From assembly GCF_963924675.1 (NCBI RefSeq), contig NC_089230.1:71663223-71727222 (forward strand): a stretch of 64,000 nt of DNA. The letters are read 5' to 3'. Under the pieces are notes generated by a model. That model saw only the letters and a list, made by a program, of their open reading frames with translations, was not told the origin of the DNA and did not search any database. Shown here piece after piece: positions 23,484 through 37,470 of the stretch. Within the stretch, counting starts at the first letter, position 1. Every line of letters begins with the position of its first letter. A program made the position numbers and the translations under genes. Origin of the DNA: Phocoena phocoena. Lineage: Eukaryota; Chordata; Mammalia; Artiodactyla; Phocoenidae.

Positions 23484-25231
23484 GTGCAGATTTCCTTTAC
23501 AGGCTTGCTTGGTTGGCCAAAAAGGGCGTATGCGTTTTTTACTGAATATATTCAGGAAAAAACGCATACGCCCTTTTTGGCCAAGTGCATCATTGTCGAC
23601 GTTGTGCCTCTTTTCCTATGCTTTCAGGGCAATTCCAGTCTACCCCCTGCAATCGTTTTCCTGAAATTCAGCCCCGCTTTCAAGTCCCCTTCGCAGGCTT
23701 ACTTCAATATATTTTTGGAGGATAGCTGTCATATATAACTCTGCAGGTTTGTGAAGTACAGTGCCCCTGAGCTCCTTTCTTCAACTCGCTTTCGTGTGAG
23801 CTGGGCACAAAACCGCAGGATTGCTTCAGGCCCTAATCTGTTTCCAGCAGGGCACACTGAGCCTTTGTTTAATTCCTCTTCCTGGTGGGCAATGAGCGTT
23901 ACATTTGCGCGTGCAGACACCTACAGCTAGTCTCTCATTAGTTCTCCCTATTCCTGTTCATCTTGCACAGAAATTGCAAGCGCTGCGAAACAGGAGGTTA
24001 AAGGCACTGACTCTCCAAGCGGGGAGAGTGTTAGTAAAGCATCTGGAATGGTGAACCCGAGGACAAGGAAACGAAAACTGAGATGCATTTTAAATCATTT
24101 CCCAATCACACGGTGGACGATACTCTGGGTTTCCCATGCATGTTTTAGCTGGAGGAAGAATCCCTTGAACCTGGAGAGTTGGGACCCATGGAATGGGTAC
24201 CATGCAGTATGACTTCAAAGGGTCTGCATTTGCTCACCGAAACTCACCAATGCTATCAGCCTGAAGTGTCCAGCCTTATGTCTCAACCAGCTCTGGGTGT
24301 AGATGTGGTAAATCCCGGTTGCATCACATGCCCTGAGTGAATTATTTAAGAATTGCTCTGTATTTCTCTGTCTTTGTGTTTTGTTTTCGAAATTTATTTT
24401 GATAATGGGATTTATCGGATTTTCACTGCTGCGTTTCGGCCGCTGTACACACGCTTGATTCTCTTACGGAGACATATATATCCATGGGTTTTAAGATTCT
24501 TCCTAATCAGGTATATTCCTAGGCGTTGAATATGTGGTGTTGGGTCCATTTCGTTGAGCAAGGAGTAGGTCTTGTCTATTACATATTTGGCTTATGGAAA
24601 GTTATCTGTGCTAATTTCAGTCTCTGGTTTTATGCAGCACCCCAAGGCTCCTTTCCCTATAAGCAAGCACTAGTTGGTTTTCTAAATTTGAGACCCTGTT
24701 CTTTTTTGTAATTCAGTTCATGTGTAGTCAAGTTTACATTCCGTGTATTAGTGATATCTTATGATGTTTCTTTTTCTGTGTGACGTAGTTCACGTAGAAT
24801 CACCGTACCTGCATCCACTCACTATGCCGCTACGGGCCTGATGACACAGATTTCATTGCTGAGTGATATTGCATTGTACGTACGTGCCACATCTTCTTTA
24901 TCCATTTTTTGCTTTCTGGGATATTTACCTGATACTGTACACGAGCTTCTTGTGAACACAGCCGTCCCAAATATTGGGGTGGCTGTCTGTTTTTGATTTT
25001 AATTTCCGTAAGCTATAGGACCATAAGTGGAAGTGCCATAGGCTGTGTTGCTTTGTTTCTTACGTGTTTCAGGAAACACCATACACTTCTCCAGGGTGGC
25101 TGCTGGCAATTTACATCCTGCCAATCAGCATAACAAGGCTCCCTGTTCTCCATATCCTGTCCTACCTTTCTGGATTTTACACTTTTTTCAGATGGCCCTT
25201 TTGCCCGGGGGGGCAGTGAGATTTCATTGTA
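23484..25231. repeat. Monomer 14
   Basis: Type A. The palindrome has tttttactg at its centre. Private catatataactc near 23730 and cgctgcgaaac near 23980. Its second half, from about 24596, is repeated 3,495 bp downstream. Confidence 0.9.
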
Positions 25232-26580
25232 GTGCAGATTTCCTTTACAGGCTTGCTTGGTTGGCCAAAAAGGGCGTATGCGTTTTTTCCTGAATATATT
25301 CAGGAAAAAACGCATACGCCATTTTTGGCCAAGTGCATCATTGTCGACATTGTGCCTCTTTTCCTATGCTTTCAGGGCAATTCCAGTCTACCCCTGCAAT
25401 CGTTTTCCTGAAATTCAGCCCCGCTTTCAAGTCCCCTTCGCAGGCTTACTTCAATATATTTTTGGAGGATAGCTGTCATTTATAACTCTGCAGGTTTGTG
25501 AATTACAGTGCCCCTGAGCTCCTTTCTTCAACTCGCTTTCTTGTGAGCTGGGCACAAAACCGCAGGATTGCTTCAGGCCCTAATCTGTTTCCAGCAGGGC
25601 ACACTGAGCCTTTGTTTAATTCCTCTTCCTGGTGGGCAATGAGTGTTACATTTGCCCGTGCAGACACATACAGCTAGTCTGTCATTGGTTCTCCATATTC
25701 CTGTTCATCTTGCACAGAAATGGCAAGCTGTGCCAAACAGGAGGTTAAAGGCACTGACTCTCCAAGCGGGGAGAGTGTTAGTAAAGCATCTGGAATGGTG
25801 AACCCGAGGACCAGGATACGAAAACTGAGATGCATTTTAAATCGTTTCCCAATCACACGGTGGACGATACTCTGGGTTTCCCATGCATGTTTTAGCTGGA
25901 GGAAGAATCCCTTGAACCTGGAGAGTTGGGACCCATGGAATGGGTACCATGCAGTATGACTTCAAAGGGTCTGCATTTGCTCACCGAAATTCATCAATGC
26001 TATCAGGCTGAAGTGTCCAGCCTTATGTCTCAACCAGCTCTGGGTGTAGATGTGGTCAATCCCGGTTGCATCACATGCCCTGAGTGAATTATTTAAGAAT
26101 TGCTCTCTATTTCACTGTCTTTGTGTTTTGTTTTCGAAATTTATTTTGATAATGGGATTTATCGGATTTTCCCTGCTGCGTTTCGGCCGCTATACACACG
26201 CTTGATTCTCTTACGGAGACATATATATCCATGGGTTTTAAGATTCTTCCTAGTCAGGTATATTCCTAGGCGTTGAATATGTGGTGTTGAGTCCATTTCG
26301 TTGAGCAAGGAGTAGGTCTTGTCTATTACATATTTGGCTTATGGAATGTTATCTGTGCTAATTTCAGTCTCTGGTTTTATGCAGCACCCCAACGCACCTT
26401 TCCCCATAAGCAAGCACTAGTTGGTTTTCTAAATTTGAGACCCTGTTCTGCTTTGTAATTCACTTCATGTGTAGTCAAGTTTACATTCCGTGTATTAGTG
26501 ATATCTTATGATGTTTCTTTTTCTGTGTGACGTAGTTCACGTAGAATCACCGTACCTGCATCCACTCACTATGCCGCTAC
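24596..26580. repeat. Dimer-register duplication, left copy
   Basis: Matches 28091-30075 at an offset of 3,495 bp, through ggaaagttatc, tttccctataagc, gtgccacatcttc, gacacatacagc, gtctgtcattgg and ttctgctttg. About half a dozen differences are visible. Confidence 0.8.
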
Positions 26581-26979
26581 GGGCCTGATGACACAGATTT
26601 CATTGCTGAGTGGTATTGCATTGTACGTACGTGCCACAACTTCTTTATCCATTTTTTTGCTTTCTGGGATATTTACCTGACACTGTAGACGAGCTTCTTG
26701 TGAACACAGGCGTCCCAAATATTGGGGTGGTTGTCTGTTTTTGATTTTAATTTCCGTAAGCTATAGGACCATAAGTGGAAGTGCCATAGGCTGTGTTGCT
26801 TTGTTTCTTACGTGTTTCAGGAAACGCCATACACTTCTCCAGGGTGGCTGATGGCAATTTTCATCCTGCCAATCAGCATAACAAGGCTCCCTGTTCTCCA
26901 TATCCTGTCCTACCTTTCTGGATTTTACACTTTTTTCAGATGGCCCTTTTGCCCGGGGGGGCAGTGAGATTTCATTGTA
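25232..26979. repeat. Monomer 15 (A-to-B chimera, twin of 17)
   Basis: Reads type A at tttcggccgc (near 26180) and type B from about 26285 (ttgagtcc, ggaatgttatc, caacgcacc). Shares gacacatacagc and ttctgctttg with monomer 17. Confidence 0.9.
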
Positions 26980-28726
26980 GTGCAGATTTCCTTTACAGGC
27001 TTGCTTGGTTGGACAAAAAGGGCGTATGCGTTTTTTCCTGAATATATTCAGGAAAAAACGCATACGCCCTTTTTGGCCAAGTGCATCATTGTCGACGTTG
27101 TGCCTCTTTTCCTATGCTTTCAGGGCAATTCCAGTCTACCCCCTGCAATCTTTTTCCTGAAATTCAGCCCCGATTTCAAGTCCCCTTCGCAGGCTTACTT
27201 CAATATATTTTTGGAGGATAGCTGTCATTTATAACTCTGCAGGTTTGTGAAGTACAGTGCCCCTGAGCTCCTTTCTTCAACTCGCTTTCTTGTGAGCTGG
27301 GCACAAAACCACAGGATTGATTAGGCCCTAATCTGTTTCCAACAGGTCACACTGAGCCTTTGTTTAATTCCTCTTCCTGATGGGCAATGAGCATTACATT
27401 TGCCCGTGCAGACACCTACAGCTAGTCTCTCATTGGTTTTCCCTATTCCTGTTCATCTTGCACAGAAATGGCAAGCTGTGCCAAACAGGAAGTTAAAGGC
27501 ACTGACTCTCCAAGCGGGGAGAGTGTTAGTAAAGCATCTGGAATGGTGAACCCGAGGACCAGGATACGAAAACTGAGATGCATTTTAAATCGTTTCCCAA
27601 TCACACGGTGGACAATACTCTGGGTTTCCCATGCATGTTTTAGCTGGAGGAAGAATGCCTTGAACCTGGAGAGTTGGGACCCATGGAATGGGTACCATGC
27701 AGTATGACTTCAAAGGGTCTGCATTTGCTCACCGAAACTCACCAGTGCTATCAGCCAGAAGTGTCCAGCCTTATGTCTCAACCAGCTCTGGGTGTAGATG
27801 TGGTCAATCCCGGTTGCATCACATGCCCTGAGTGAATTATTTAAGAATTGCTCTCTATTTCACTGTCTTTGTGTTTTGTTTTCGAAATTTATTTTGATAA
27901 TGGGATTTATCGGATTTTCACTGCTGCATTTCCGCCGCTGTACACACGCTTGATTCTCTTACGGAGACATATATATCCATGGGTTTTAAGATTCTTCCTA
28001 GTCAGGTATATTCCTAGGCGTTGAATATGTGGTGTTGAGTCCATTTCGTTGAGCAAGGAGTAGGTCTTGTCTATTACATATTTGGCTTATGGAAAGTTAT
28101 CTGTGCTAATTTCAGTCTCTGGTTTTATGCAGCACCCCAAGGCACCTTTCCCTATAAGCAAGCACTAGTTGGTTTTCTAAATTTGAGACCCTGTTCTTTT
28201 TTGTAATTCAGTTCATGTGTAGTCAAGTTTACATTCCGTGTATTAGTGATATCTTATGATGTTTCTTTTTCTGTGTGACGTAGTTCCCGTAGAATCACCG
28301 TACCTGCATCCACTCACTATGCCGCTACGGGCCTGATGACACAGATTTCATTGCTGAGTGATATTGCATTGTACGTACGTGCCACATCTTCTTTATCCAT
28401 TTTTTGCTTTCTGGGATATTTACCTGATACTGTAGACGAGCTTCTTGTGAACACAGCCGTCCCAAATATTGGGGTGGCTGTCTGTTTTTGATTTTAATTT
28501 CCGTAAGCTATAGGACCATAAGTGGAAATGCCATAGGCTGTGTTGCTTTGTTTCTTACGTGTTTCAGGAAACACCATACACTTCTCCAGGGTGGCTGCTG
28601 GCAATTTACATCCTGCCAATCAGCATAACAAGGCTCCCTGTTCTCCATATCCTGTCCTACCTTTCTGGATTTTACACTTTTTTCAGATGGCCCTTTTGCC
28701 CGGGGGGGCAGTGAGATTTCATTGTA
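26980..28726. repeat. Monomer 16 (B-to-A chimera)
   Basis: Type B up to about 28040 (tttccgccg, ttgagtcc) and type A from 28091 (ggaaagttatc, caaggcacc, tttccctataagc). The first half has the gattgattagg haplotype of 10, 31 and 35. Confidence 0.9.
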
Positions 28727-30075
28727 GTGCAGATTTCCTTTACAGGCTTGCTTGGTTGGCCAAAAAGGGCGTATGCGTTTTTTCCTGAATATATTCAGGA
28801 AAAAACGCATACGCCCTTTTTAGCCAAGTGCATCATTGTCGACGTTGTGCCTCTTTTCCTATGCTTTCAGGGCAATTCCAGTCTACCCCTGCAATCGTTT
28901 TCCTGAAATTCAGCCCCGCTTTCAAGTCCCCTTCGCAGGCTTACTTCAATATATTTTTGGAGGATAGCTGTCATTTATAACTCTGCAGGTTTGTGAATTA
29001 CAGTGCCCCTGAGCTCCTTTCTTCAACTCGCTTTCTTGTGAGCTGGGCACAAAACCGCAGGATTGCTTCAGGCCCTAATCTGTTTCCAGCAGGGCACACT
29101 GAGCCTTTGTTTAATTCCTCTTCCTGGTGGGCAATGAGTGTTACATTTGCCCGTGCAGACACATACAGCTAGTCTGTCATTGGTTCTCCATATTCCTGTT
29201 CATCTTGCACAGAAATGGCAAGCTGTGCCAAACAGGAGGTTAAAGGCACTGACTCTCCAAGCGGGGAGAGTGTTAGTAAAGCATCTGGAATGGTGAACCC
29301 GAGGACCAGGATACGAAAACTGAGATGCATTTTAAATCGTTTCCCAATCACACGGTGGACGATACTCTGGGTTTCCCATGCATGTTTTAGCTGGAGGAAG
29401 AATCCCTTGAACCTGGAGAGTTGGGACCCATGGAATGGGTACCATGCAGTATGACTTCAAAGGGTCTGCATTTGCTCACCGAAACTCACCAATGCTATCA
29501 GCCTGAAGTGTCCAGCCTTATGTCTCAACCAGCTCTGGGTATAGATGTGGTCAATCCCGGTTGCATCACATGCCCTGAGTGAATTATTTAAGAATTGCTC
29601 TCTATTTCACTGTCTTTGTGTTTTGTTTTCGAAATTTATTTTGATAATGGGATTTATCGGATTTTCACTGCTGCGTTTCGGCCGCTGTACACACGCTTGA
29701 TTCTCTTACGGAGACATATATATCCATGGGTTTTAAGATTCTTCCTAGTCAGGTATATTCCTAGGCGTTGAATATGTGGTGTTGAGTCCATTTCGTTGAG
29801 CAAGGAGTAGGTCTTGTCTATTACATATTTGGCTTATGGAATGTTATCTGTGCTAATTTCAGTCTCTGGTTTTATGCAGCACCCCAACGCACCTTTCCCC
29901 ATAAGCAAGCACTAGTTGATTTTCTAAATTTGAGACCCTGTTCTGCTTTGTAATTCACTTCATGTGTAGTCAAGTTTACATTCCGTGTATTAGTGATATC
30001 TTATGATGTTTCTTTTTCTGTGTGACGTAGTTCACGTAGAATCACTGTACCTGCATCCACTCACTATGCCGCTAC
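28091..30075. repeat. Dimer-register duplication, right copy
   Basis: Partner of 24596-26580. Its left junction lies inside monomer 16 between 28040 and 28091, where type B changes to type A. Confidence 0.8.
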
Positions 30076-30473
30076 GGGCCTGATGACACAGATTTCATTG
30101 CTGAGTGATATTGCATTGTACGTACGTGCCACAATTTCTTTATCCATTTTTTGCTTTCTGGGATATTTACCTGATACTGTAGACGAGCTTCTTGTGAACA
30201 CAGCCGTCCCAAATATTGGGGTGGCTGTCTGTTTTTGATTTTAATTTCCGTAAGCTATAAGACCATAAGTGGAAGTGCCATAGGCTGTGTTGCTTTCTTT
30301 CTTACGTGTTTCAGGAAACACCATACACTTCTCCAGAGTGTCTGCTGGCAATTTACATCCTGCCAATCAGCAAAACAAGGCTCCCTGTTCTCCATATCCT
30401 GTCCTACCTTTCTGGATTTTACACTTTTTTCAGATGGCCCTTTTGCCTGGGGGGGCAGTGAGATTTCATTGTA
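28727..30473. repeat. Monomer 17 (twin of 15)
   Basis: Same A-to-B mosaic as monomer 15 at 3,495 bp spacing, with small differences (tttttagcc in the palindrome; gggtatagatg near 29538). Confidence 0.9.
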
Positions 30474-32227
30474 GTGCAGATTTCCTTTACAGGCTTCCTT
30501 GGTTGGCCAAAAAGGGCGTATGCGTTTTTTCCTGAATATATTCAGGAAAAAACGCATACGCCCTTTTTGGCCAAGTGCATCATTGTCGACGTTGTGCCTC
30601 TTTCCCTATGCTTTCAGGGCAATTCCAGTCTACCCCCAGCAATCGTTTTCCTGAAATTCAGCCCCGCTTTCAAGTCCCCTTCGCAGGCTTACTTCAATAT
30701 ATTTTTGGAGGATAGCTGTCATTTATAACTCTGCAGGTTTGTGAAGTACAGTGCCCCTGAGCTCCTTTCTTCAGCTCGCTTTCTTGTGAGCTGGGCACAA
30801 AACCGCATGATTGCTTCAGGCGCTAATCTGTTTCCAGCAGGGCACACTGAGCCTTTGTTTAATTCCTCTTCCTGGTGGGCAATGAGTGTTACATTTGCCC
30901 GTTCAGACACCTACAGCTAGTCTCTCATTGGTTCTCCCTATTCCTGTTCATCTTGCACAGAAATGGCAAGCTGTGCCAAACAGGAGGTTAAAGGCACTGA
31001 CTCTCCAAGCGGGGAGAGTGTTAGTAAAGCATCTGGAATGGTGAACCCGAGGACCAGGATACGAAAACTGAGATGCATTTTAAATCGTTTCCCAATCACA
31101 CGGTGGACGATACTCTGGGTTTCCCATGCATGTTTTAGCTGGAGGAAGAATGCCTTGAACCTGGAGAGTTGGGACCCATGGAATGGGTACCATGCAGTAT
31201 GACTTCAAAGGGTCTGCATTTGCTCACCGAAACTCACCAGTGCTATCAGCCAGAAGTGTCCAGCCTTATGTCTCAACCAGCTCTGGGTGTAGATGTGGTC
31301 AATCCCGGTTGCATCACATGCCCTGAGTGTATTAGTTAAGAATTGCTCTCTATTTCACTGTCTTTGTGTTTTGTTTTCGAAATTTATTTTGATAATGGGA
31401 TTTATCGGATTTTCACTGCTGCCTTTCGGTCGCTGTACACACGCTTGATTCTCTTACGGAGACATATATATCCAAGGGTTTTAAGATTCTTCCTAGTCAG
31501 GTATATTCCTAGGCGTTGAATATGTGGTGTTGGGTCCATTTCGTTGAGCAAGGAGTAGGTCTTGTCTATTACATATTTGGCTTATGGAAAGTTATCTGTG
31601 CTAATTTCAGTCTCTGGTTTTATGCAGCACCCCAAGGCACCTTTCCCCATAAGCAAGCACTAGTTGGTTTTCTAAATTTGAGACCCTGTTCTTTTTTGTA
31701 ATTCAGTTCATGTGTAGTCAAGTTTACATTCCGTGTATTAGTGATATCTTATGATGTTTCTTTTTCTGGGTGACGTAGTTCACGTAGAATCACCGTACGT
31801 GCATCCACTCACTATGCCCCTACGGGCCTGATGACACAGATTTCATTGCTGAGTGATATTGCATTGTACGTACGTGCCACAACTTCTTTATCCATTTTTT
31901 TGCTTTCTGGGATATTTACCTGATACTGTAGACGAGCTTCTTGTGAACACAGGCGTCCCAAATATTGGGGTGGCTGTCTGTTTTTGATTTTAATTTCCGT
32001 AAGCTATAGGACCATAAGTGGAAGTGCCATAGGCTGTGTTGCTTTGTTTCTTACGTGTTTCAGGAAACACCATACACTTCTCCAGGTTGGCTGCTGGCAA
32101 TTTACATCCTGCCAATCAGCATAACAAGGCTCCCTGTTCTCCATATCCTGTCCTACCTTTCAGGATTTTACACTTTTTTCAGATGGCCCTTTTGCCCGGG
32201 GGGGGGGGGCAGTGAGATTTCATTGTA
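30474..32227. repeat. Monomer 18 (twin of 9)
   Basis: The longest copy at 1,754 bp, mainly because of the 12-G tract at 32198-32209. Shares its diagnostic variants with monomer 9. Perfect palindrome. Confidence 0.9.
32198..32209 (+). repeat. Expanded G tract (12 G)
   Basis: Second 12-G allele of the site just before the monomer phase motif; the neighbouring monomers have 7. Confidence 0.85.
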
Positions 32228-33975
32228 GTGCAGATTTCCTTTACAGGCTTGCTTGGTTGGCCAAAAAGGGCGTATGCGTTTTTTCCTGTATATATTCAGG
32301 AAAAAACGCATACGCCCTTTTTGGCCAAGTGCATCATTGTCGACGTTGTGCCTCTTTTCCTATGCTTTCAGGGCAATTCCAGTCTACCCCCTGCAATCGT
32401 TTTCCTGCAATTCAGCCCCGCTTTCAAGTCCCCTTCGCAGGCTTACTTCAATATATTTTTGGAGGATAGCTGTCATTTATAACTCTGCAGGTTTGTGAAG
32501 TACAGTGCCCCTGAGCTCCTTTCTTCAACTCGCTTTCTTGTGAGCTGGGCACAAAACCGCAGGATTGCTTCAGGCCCTAATCTGTTTCCAACAGGTCACA
32601 CTGAGCCTTTGTTTAATTCCTCTTCCTGGTGGGCAATGAGCGTTACATTTGCCCGTGCAGACACCTACAGCTAGTCTCTCATTGGTTTTCCCTATTCCTG
32701 TTCATCTTGCACAGAAATGGAAAGCTGTGCCAAACAGGAGGTTAAAGGCACTGACTCTCCAAGCGGGGAGAGTGTTAGTAAAGCATCTGGAATGGTGAAC
32801 CCGAGGACCAGGATACGAAAACTGAGATGCATTTTAAATCGTTTCCCAATCACACGGTGGACGATACTCTGGGTTTCCCATGCATGTTTTAGCTGGAGGA
32901 AGAATGCCTTGAACCTGGAGAGTTGGGAACCATGGAATGGGTACCATGTAGTATGACTTCAAAGGGTCTGCATTTGCTCACCGAAACTCACCAGTGCTAT
33001 CAGCCAGAAGTGTCCAGCCTTATGTCTCAACCAGCTCTGGGTGTAGATGTGGTCAATCCCGGTTGCATCACATGCCCTGAGTGAATTATTTAAGAATTGC
33101 TCTCTATTTCACTGTCTTTATGTTTTGTTTTCGAAATTTATTTTGATAATGGGATTTATCGGATTTTCACTGCTGCATTTCCGCCGCTGTACACACGTTT
33201 GATTTTCTTACGGAGACATATATATCCATGGGTTTTAAGATTCTTCCTAGTCAGGTATATTCCTAGGCGTTGAATATGTGGTGTTGAGTCCATTTCGTTG
33301 AGCAAGGAGTAGGTCTTGTCTATTACATATTTGGCTTATGGAATGTTATCTGTGCTAATTTCAGTCTTTGGTTTTATGCAGCACCCCAACGCACCTTTCC
33401 CCATAAGCAAGCACTAGTTGGTTTTCTAAATTTGAGACCCTGTTCTTTTTTGTAATTCAGTTCATGTGTAGTCAAGTTTACATTCCGTGTATTAGTGATA
33501 TCTTATGATGTTTCTTTTTCTGTGTGACGTAGTTCACGTAGAATCACCGTACCTGCATCCACTTACTATGCCGCTACGGGCCTGATGACACAGATTTCAT
33601 TGCTGAGTGATATTGCATTGCACGTACGTGCCACAACTTCTTTATCCATTTTTTGCTTTCTGGGATATTTACCTGATACTGTAGACGAGCTTCTTGTGAA
33701 CACAGCCGTCCCAAATATTGGGGTGGCTGTCTGTTTTTGATTTTAATTTCCGTAAGCTATAGGACCATAAGTGGAAGTGCCATAGGCTGTGTTGCTTTGT
33801 TTCTTACGTGTTTCAGGAAACACCATACACTTCTCCAGGGTGGCTGATGGCAATTTTCATCCTGCCAATCAGCATAACAAGGCTCCCTGTTCTCCATATC
33901 CTGTCCTACCTTTCTGGATTTTACACTTTTTTCAGATGGCCCTTTTGCCCGGGGGGGCAGTGAGATTTCATTGTA
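32228..33975. repeat. Monomer 19 (first of trimer copy A)
   Basis: Type B with cgtttgattttctt and gaaatggaaagc. The palindrome centre reads cctgtatat, a change absent from its twin, monomer 22. Confidence 0.9.
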
Positions 33976-35723
33976 GTGCAGATTTCCTTTACAGGCTTGC
34001 TTGGTTGGCCAAAAAGGGCGTATGCGTTTTTTCCTGAATATATTCAGGAAAAAACGCATACGCCCTTTTTGGCCAAGTGCATCATTGTCGACGTTGTGCC
34101 TCTTTTCCTATGCTTTCAGGGCAATTCCAGTCTACCCCCTGCAATCTTTTTCCTGAAATTCAGCCCCGCTTTCAAGTCCCCTTCGCAGGCTTACTTCAAT
34201 ATATTTTTGGAGGATAGCTGTCATTTATAACTCTGCAGGTTTGTGAAGTACAGTGCCCCTGAGCTCCTTTCTTCAACTCGCTTTCTTGTGAGCTGGGCAC
34301 AAAACCGCAGGATTGCTTCAGGCCCTAATCTGTTTCCAGCAGGGCACACTGAGCCTTTGTTTAATTCCTCTTCCTGGTGGGCAATGAGCGTTACATTTGC
34401 CCGTGCAGACACCTACATCTAGTCTCTCATTGGTTCTCCCTATTCCTGTTCATCTTGCACAGAAATTGCAAGCTGTGCCAAACAGGAGGTTAAAGGCACT
34501 GACTCTCCAAGGGGGGAGAGTGTTAGTAAAGCATCTGGAATGGTGAACCCGAGGACCAGGAAACGAAAACTGAGATGCATTTTAAATCGTTTCCCAATCA
34601 CACGGTGGACGATACTCTGGGTTTCCCATGCATGTTTTAGCTGGAGGAAGAATCCCTTGAACCTGGGGAGTTGGGACCCATGGAATGGGTACCATGCAGT
34701 ATGACTTCAAAGGGTCTGCATTTGCTCACCGAAACTCACCAATGCTATCAGCCTGAAGTGTCCAGCCTTATGTCTGAACCAGCTCTGGGTGTAGAAGTGG
34801 TCAATCCCGGTTGCATCACATGCCCTGAGTGAATTATTTAAGAATTGCTCTCTATTTCACTGTCTTTGTGTTTTGTTTTCGAAATTTATTTTGATAATGG
34901 GATTTATCGGATTTTCACTGCTGCGTTTCGGCCGCTGTACACACGCTTGATTCTCTTACGGAGACATATATATCCATGGGTTTTAAGATTCTTCCTAGTC
35001 AGGTATATTCCTAGGCGTTGATTATGTGGTGTTGGGTCCATTTCGTTGAGCAAGGAGTAGGTCTTGTCTATTACATATTTGGCTTATGGAAAGTTATCTG
35101 TGCTAATTTCAGTCTCTGGTTTTATGCAGCACCCCAAGGCACCTTTCCCCATAAGCAAGCACTACTTGGTTTTCTAAATTTGAGACCCTGTTCTTTTTTG
35201 TAATTCAGTTCAAGTGTAGTCAAGTTTACATTCCGTGTATTAGTGATATCTTATGATGTTTCTTTTTCTGGGTGACGTAGTTCACGTAGAATCACCGTAC
35301 CTGCATCCACTCACTATGCCGCTACGGGCCTGATGACACAGATTTCATTGCTGAGTGATATTGCATTGTACGTACGTGCCACAACTTCTTTATCCATTTT
35401 TTGCTTTCTGGGATATTTACCTGATACTGTAGACGAGCTTCTTGTGAAAACAGGCGTCCCAAATATTGGGGTGGCTGTCTGTTTTTGATTTTAATTTCCG
35501 TAAGCTATAGGACCATAAGTGGAACTGCCATAGGCTGTGTTGCTTTGTTTCTTACGTGTTTCAGGAAACACCATACACTTCTCCAGGGTGGCTGCTGGCA
35601 ATTTACATCCTGCCAATCAGCATAACAAGGCTCCCTGTTCTCCATATCCTGTCCTACCTTTCTGGATTTTACACTTTTTTCAGATGGCCCTTTTGCCCGG
35701 TGGGGCAGTGAGATTTCATTGTA
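33976..35723. repeat. Monomer 20 (second of trimer copy A)
   Basis: Type A, perfect palindrome. Marked by acctacatctag near 34413, ctgaaccagctc and gtagaagtgg near 34790, and gttgattatgtgg; all recur in monomer 23. Confidence 0.9.
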
Positions 35724-37470
35724 GTGCAGATTTCCTTTACAGGCTTGCTTGGTTGGCCAAAAAGGGCGTATGCGTTTTTTCCTGAATATATTCAGGAAAA
35801 AACGCATACGCCCTTTTTGGCCAAGTGCATCATTGTCGACGTTGTGCCTCTTTTCCTATGCTTTCAGGGTAATTCCAGTCTACCCCCTGCAATCGTTTTC
35901 CTGAAATTCAGCCCCGCTTTCAAGTCCCCTTCGCAGGCTTACTTCAATATATTTTTGGAGGATAGCTGTCATTTATAACACTGCAGGTTTGTGAAGTACA
36001 GTGCCCCTGAGCTCCTTTCTTCAACTCGCTTTCTTGTGAGCTGGGCACAAAACCGCAGGATTGCTTCAGGCCCTAATCTGTTTCCAGCAGGGCACACTGA
36101 GCCTTTGTTTAATTCCTCTTCCTGGTGGGCAATGAGCGTTACATTTGCCCGTGCAGACACCTACAGCTAGTCTCTCATTGGTTCTCCCTATTCCTGTTCA
36201 TCTTGCACAGAAATTGCAAGCTGTGCCAAACAGGAGGTTAAAGGCACTGACTCTCCAAGCGGGGAGAGTGTTAGTAAAGCATCTGGAATGGTGAACCCGA
36301 GGACCAGGAAACGAAAACTGAGATGCATTTTAAATCGTTTCCCAATCACACGGTGGACGATACTCTGGGTTTCCCATGCATGTTTTAGCTGGAGGAAGAA
36401 TCCCTTGAACCTGGGGAGTCGGGACCCATGGAATGGGTACCATGCAGTATGACTTCAAAGGGTCTGCATTTGCTCACCGAAACTCACCAATGCTATCAGC
36501 CTGAAGTGTCCAGCCTTATGTCTGAACCAGCTCTGGGTGTAGAAGTGGTCAATCCCGGTTGCATCACATGCCCTGAGTGAATTATTTAAGAATTGCTCTC
36601 TATTTCACTGTCTTTGTGTTTTGTTTTCGAAATTTATTTTGATAATGGGATTTATCGGATTTTCACTGCTGCGTTTCGGCCGCTGTACACACGCTTGATT
36701 CTCTTACGGAGACATATATATCCATGGGTTTTAAGATTCTTCCTAGTCAGGTATATTCCTAGGCGTTGATTATGTGGTGTTGGGTCCATTTCGTTGAGCA
36801 AGGAGTAGGTCTTGTCTATTACATATTTGGCTTATGGAAAGTTATCTGTGCTAATTTCAGTCTCTGGTTTTATGCAGCACCCCAAGGCACCTTTCCCCAT
36901 AAGCAAGCACTACTTGGTTTTCTAAATTTGAGACCCTGTTCTTTTTTGTAATTCAGTTCATGTGTAGTCAAGTTTACATTCCGTGTATTAGTGATATCTT
37001 ATGATGTTTCTTTTTCTGGGTGACGTAGTTCACGTAGAATCACCGTACCTGCATCCACTCACTATGCCGCTACGGGCCTGATGACACAGATTTCATTGCT
37101 GAGTGATATTGCATTGTACGTACGTGCCACAACTTCTTTATCCATTTTTTGCTTTCTGGGATATTTACCTGATACTGTAGACGAGCTTCTTGTGAAAACA
37201 GGCGTCCCAAATATTGGGGTGGCTGTCTGTTTTTGATTTTAATTTCCGTAAGCTATAGGACCATAAGTGGAAGTGCCATAGGCTGTGTTGCTTTGTTTCT
37301 TACGTGTTTCAGGAAACACCATACACTTCTCCAGGGTGGCTGCTGGCAATTTACATCCTGCCAATCAGCATAACAAGGCTCCCTGTTCTCCATATCCTGT
37401 CCTACCTTTCTGGATTTTACACTTTTTTCAGATGGCCCTTTTGCCCGGGGGGCAGTGAGATTTCATTGTA
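35724..37470. repeat. Monomer 21 (third of trimer copy A)
   Basis: Type A, perfect palindrome. Marked by agggtaattcc, ataacactgc and gagtcgggaccc; all recur in monomer 24. Confidence 0.9.
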
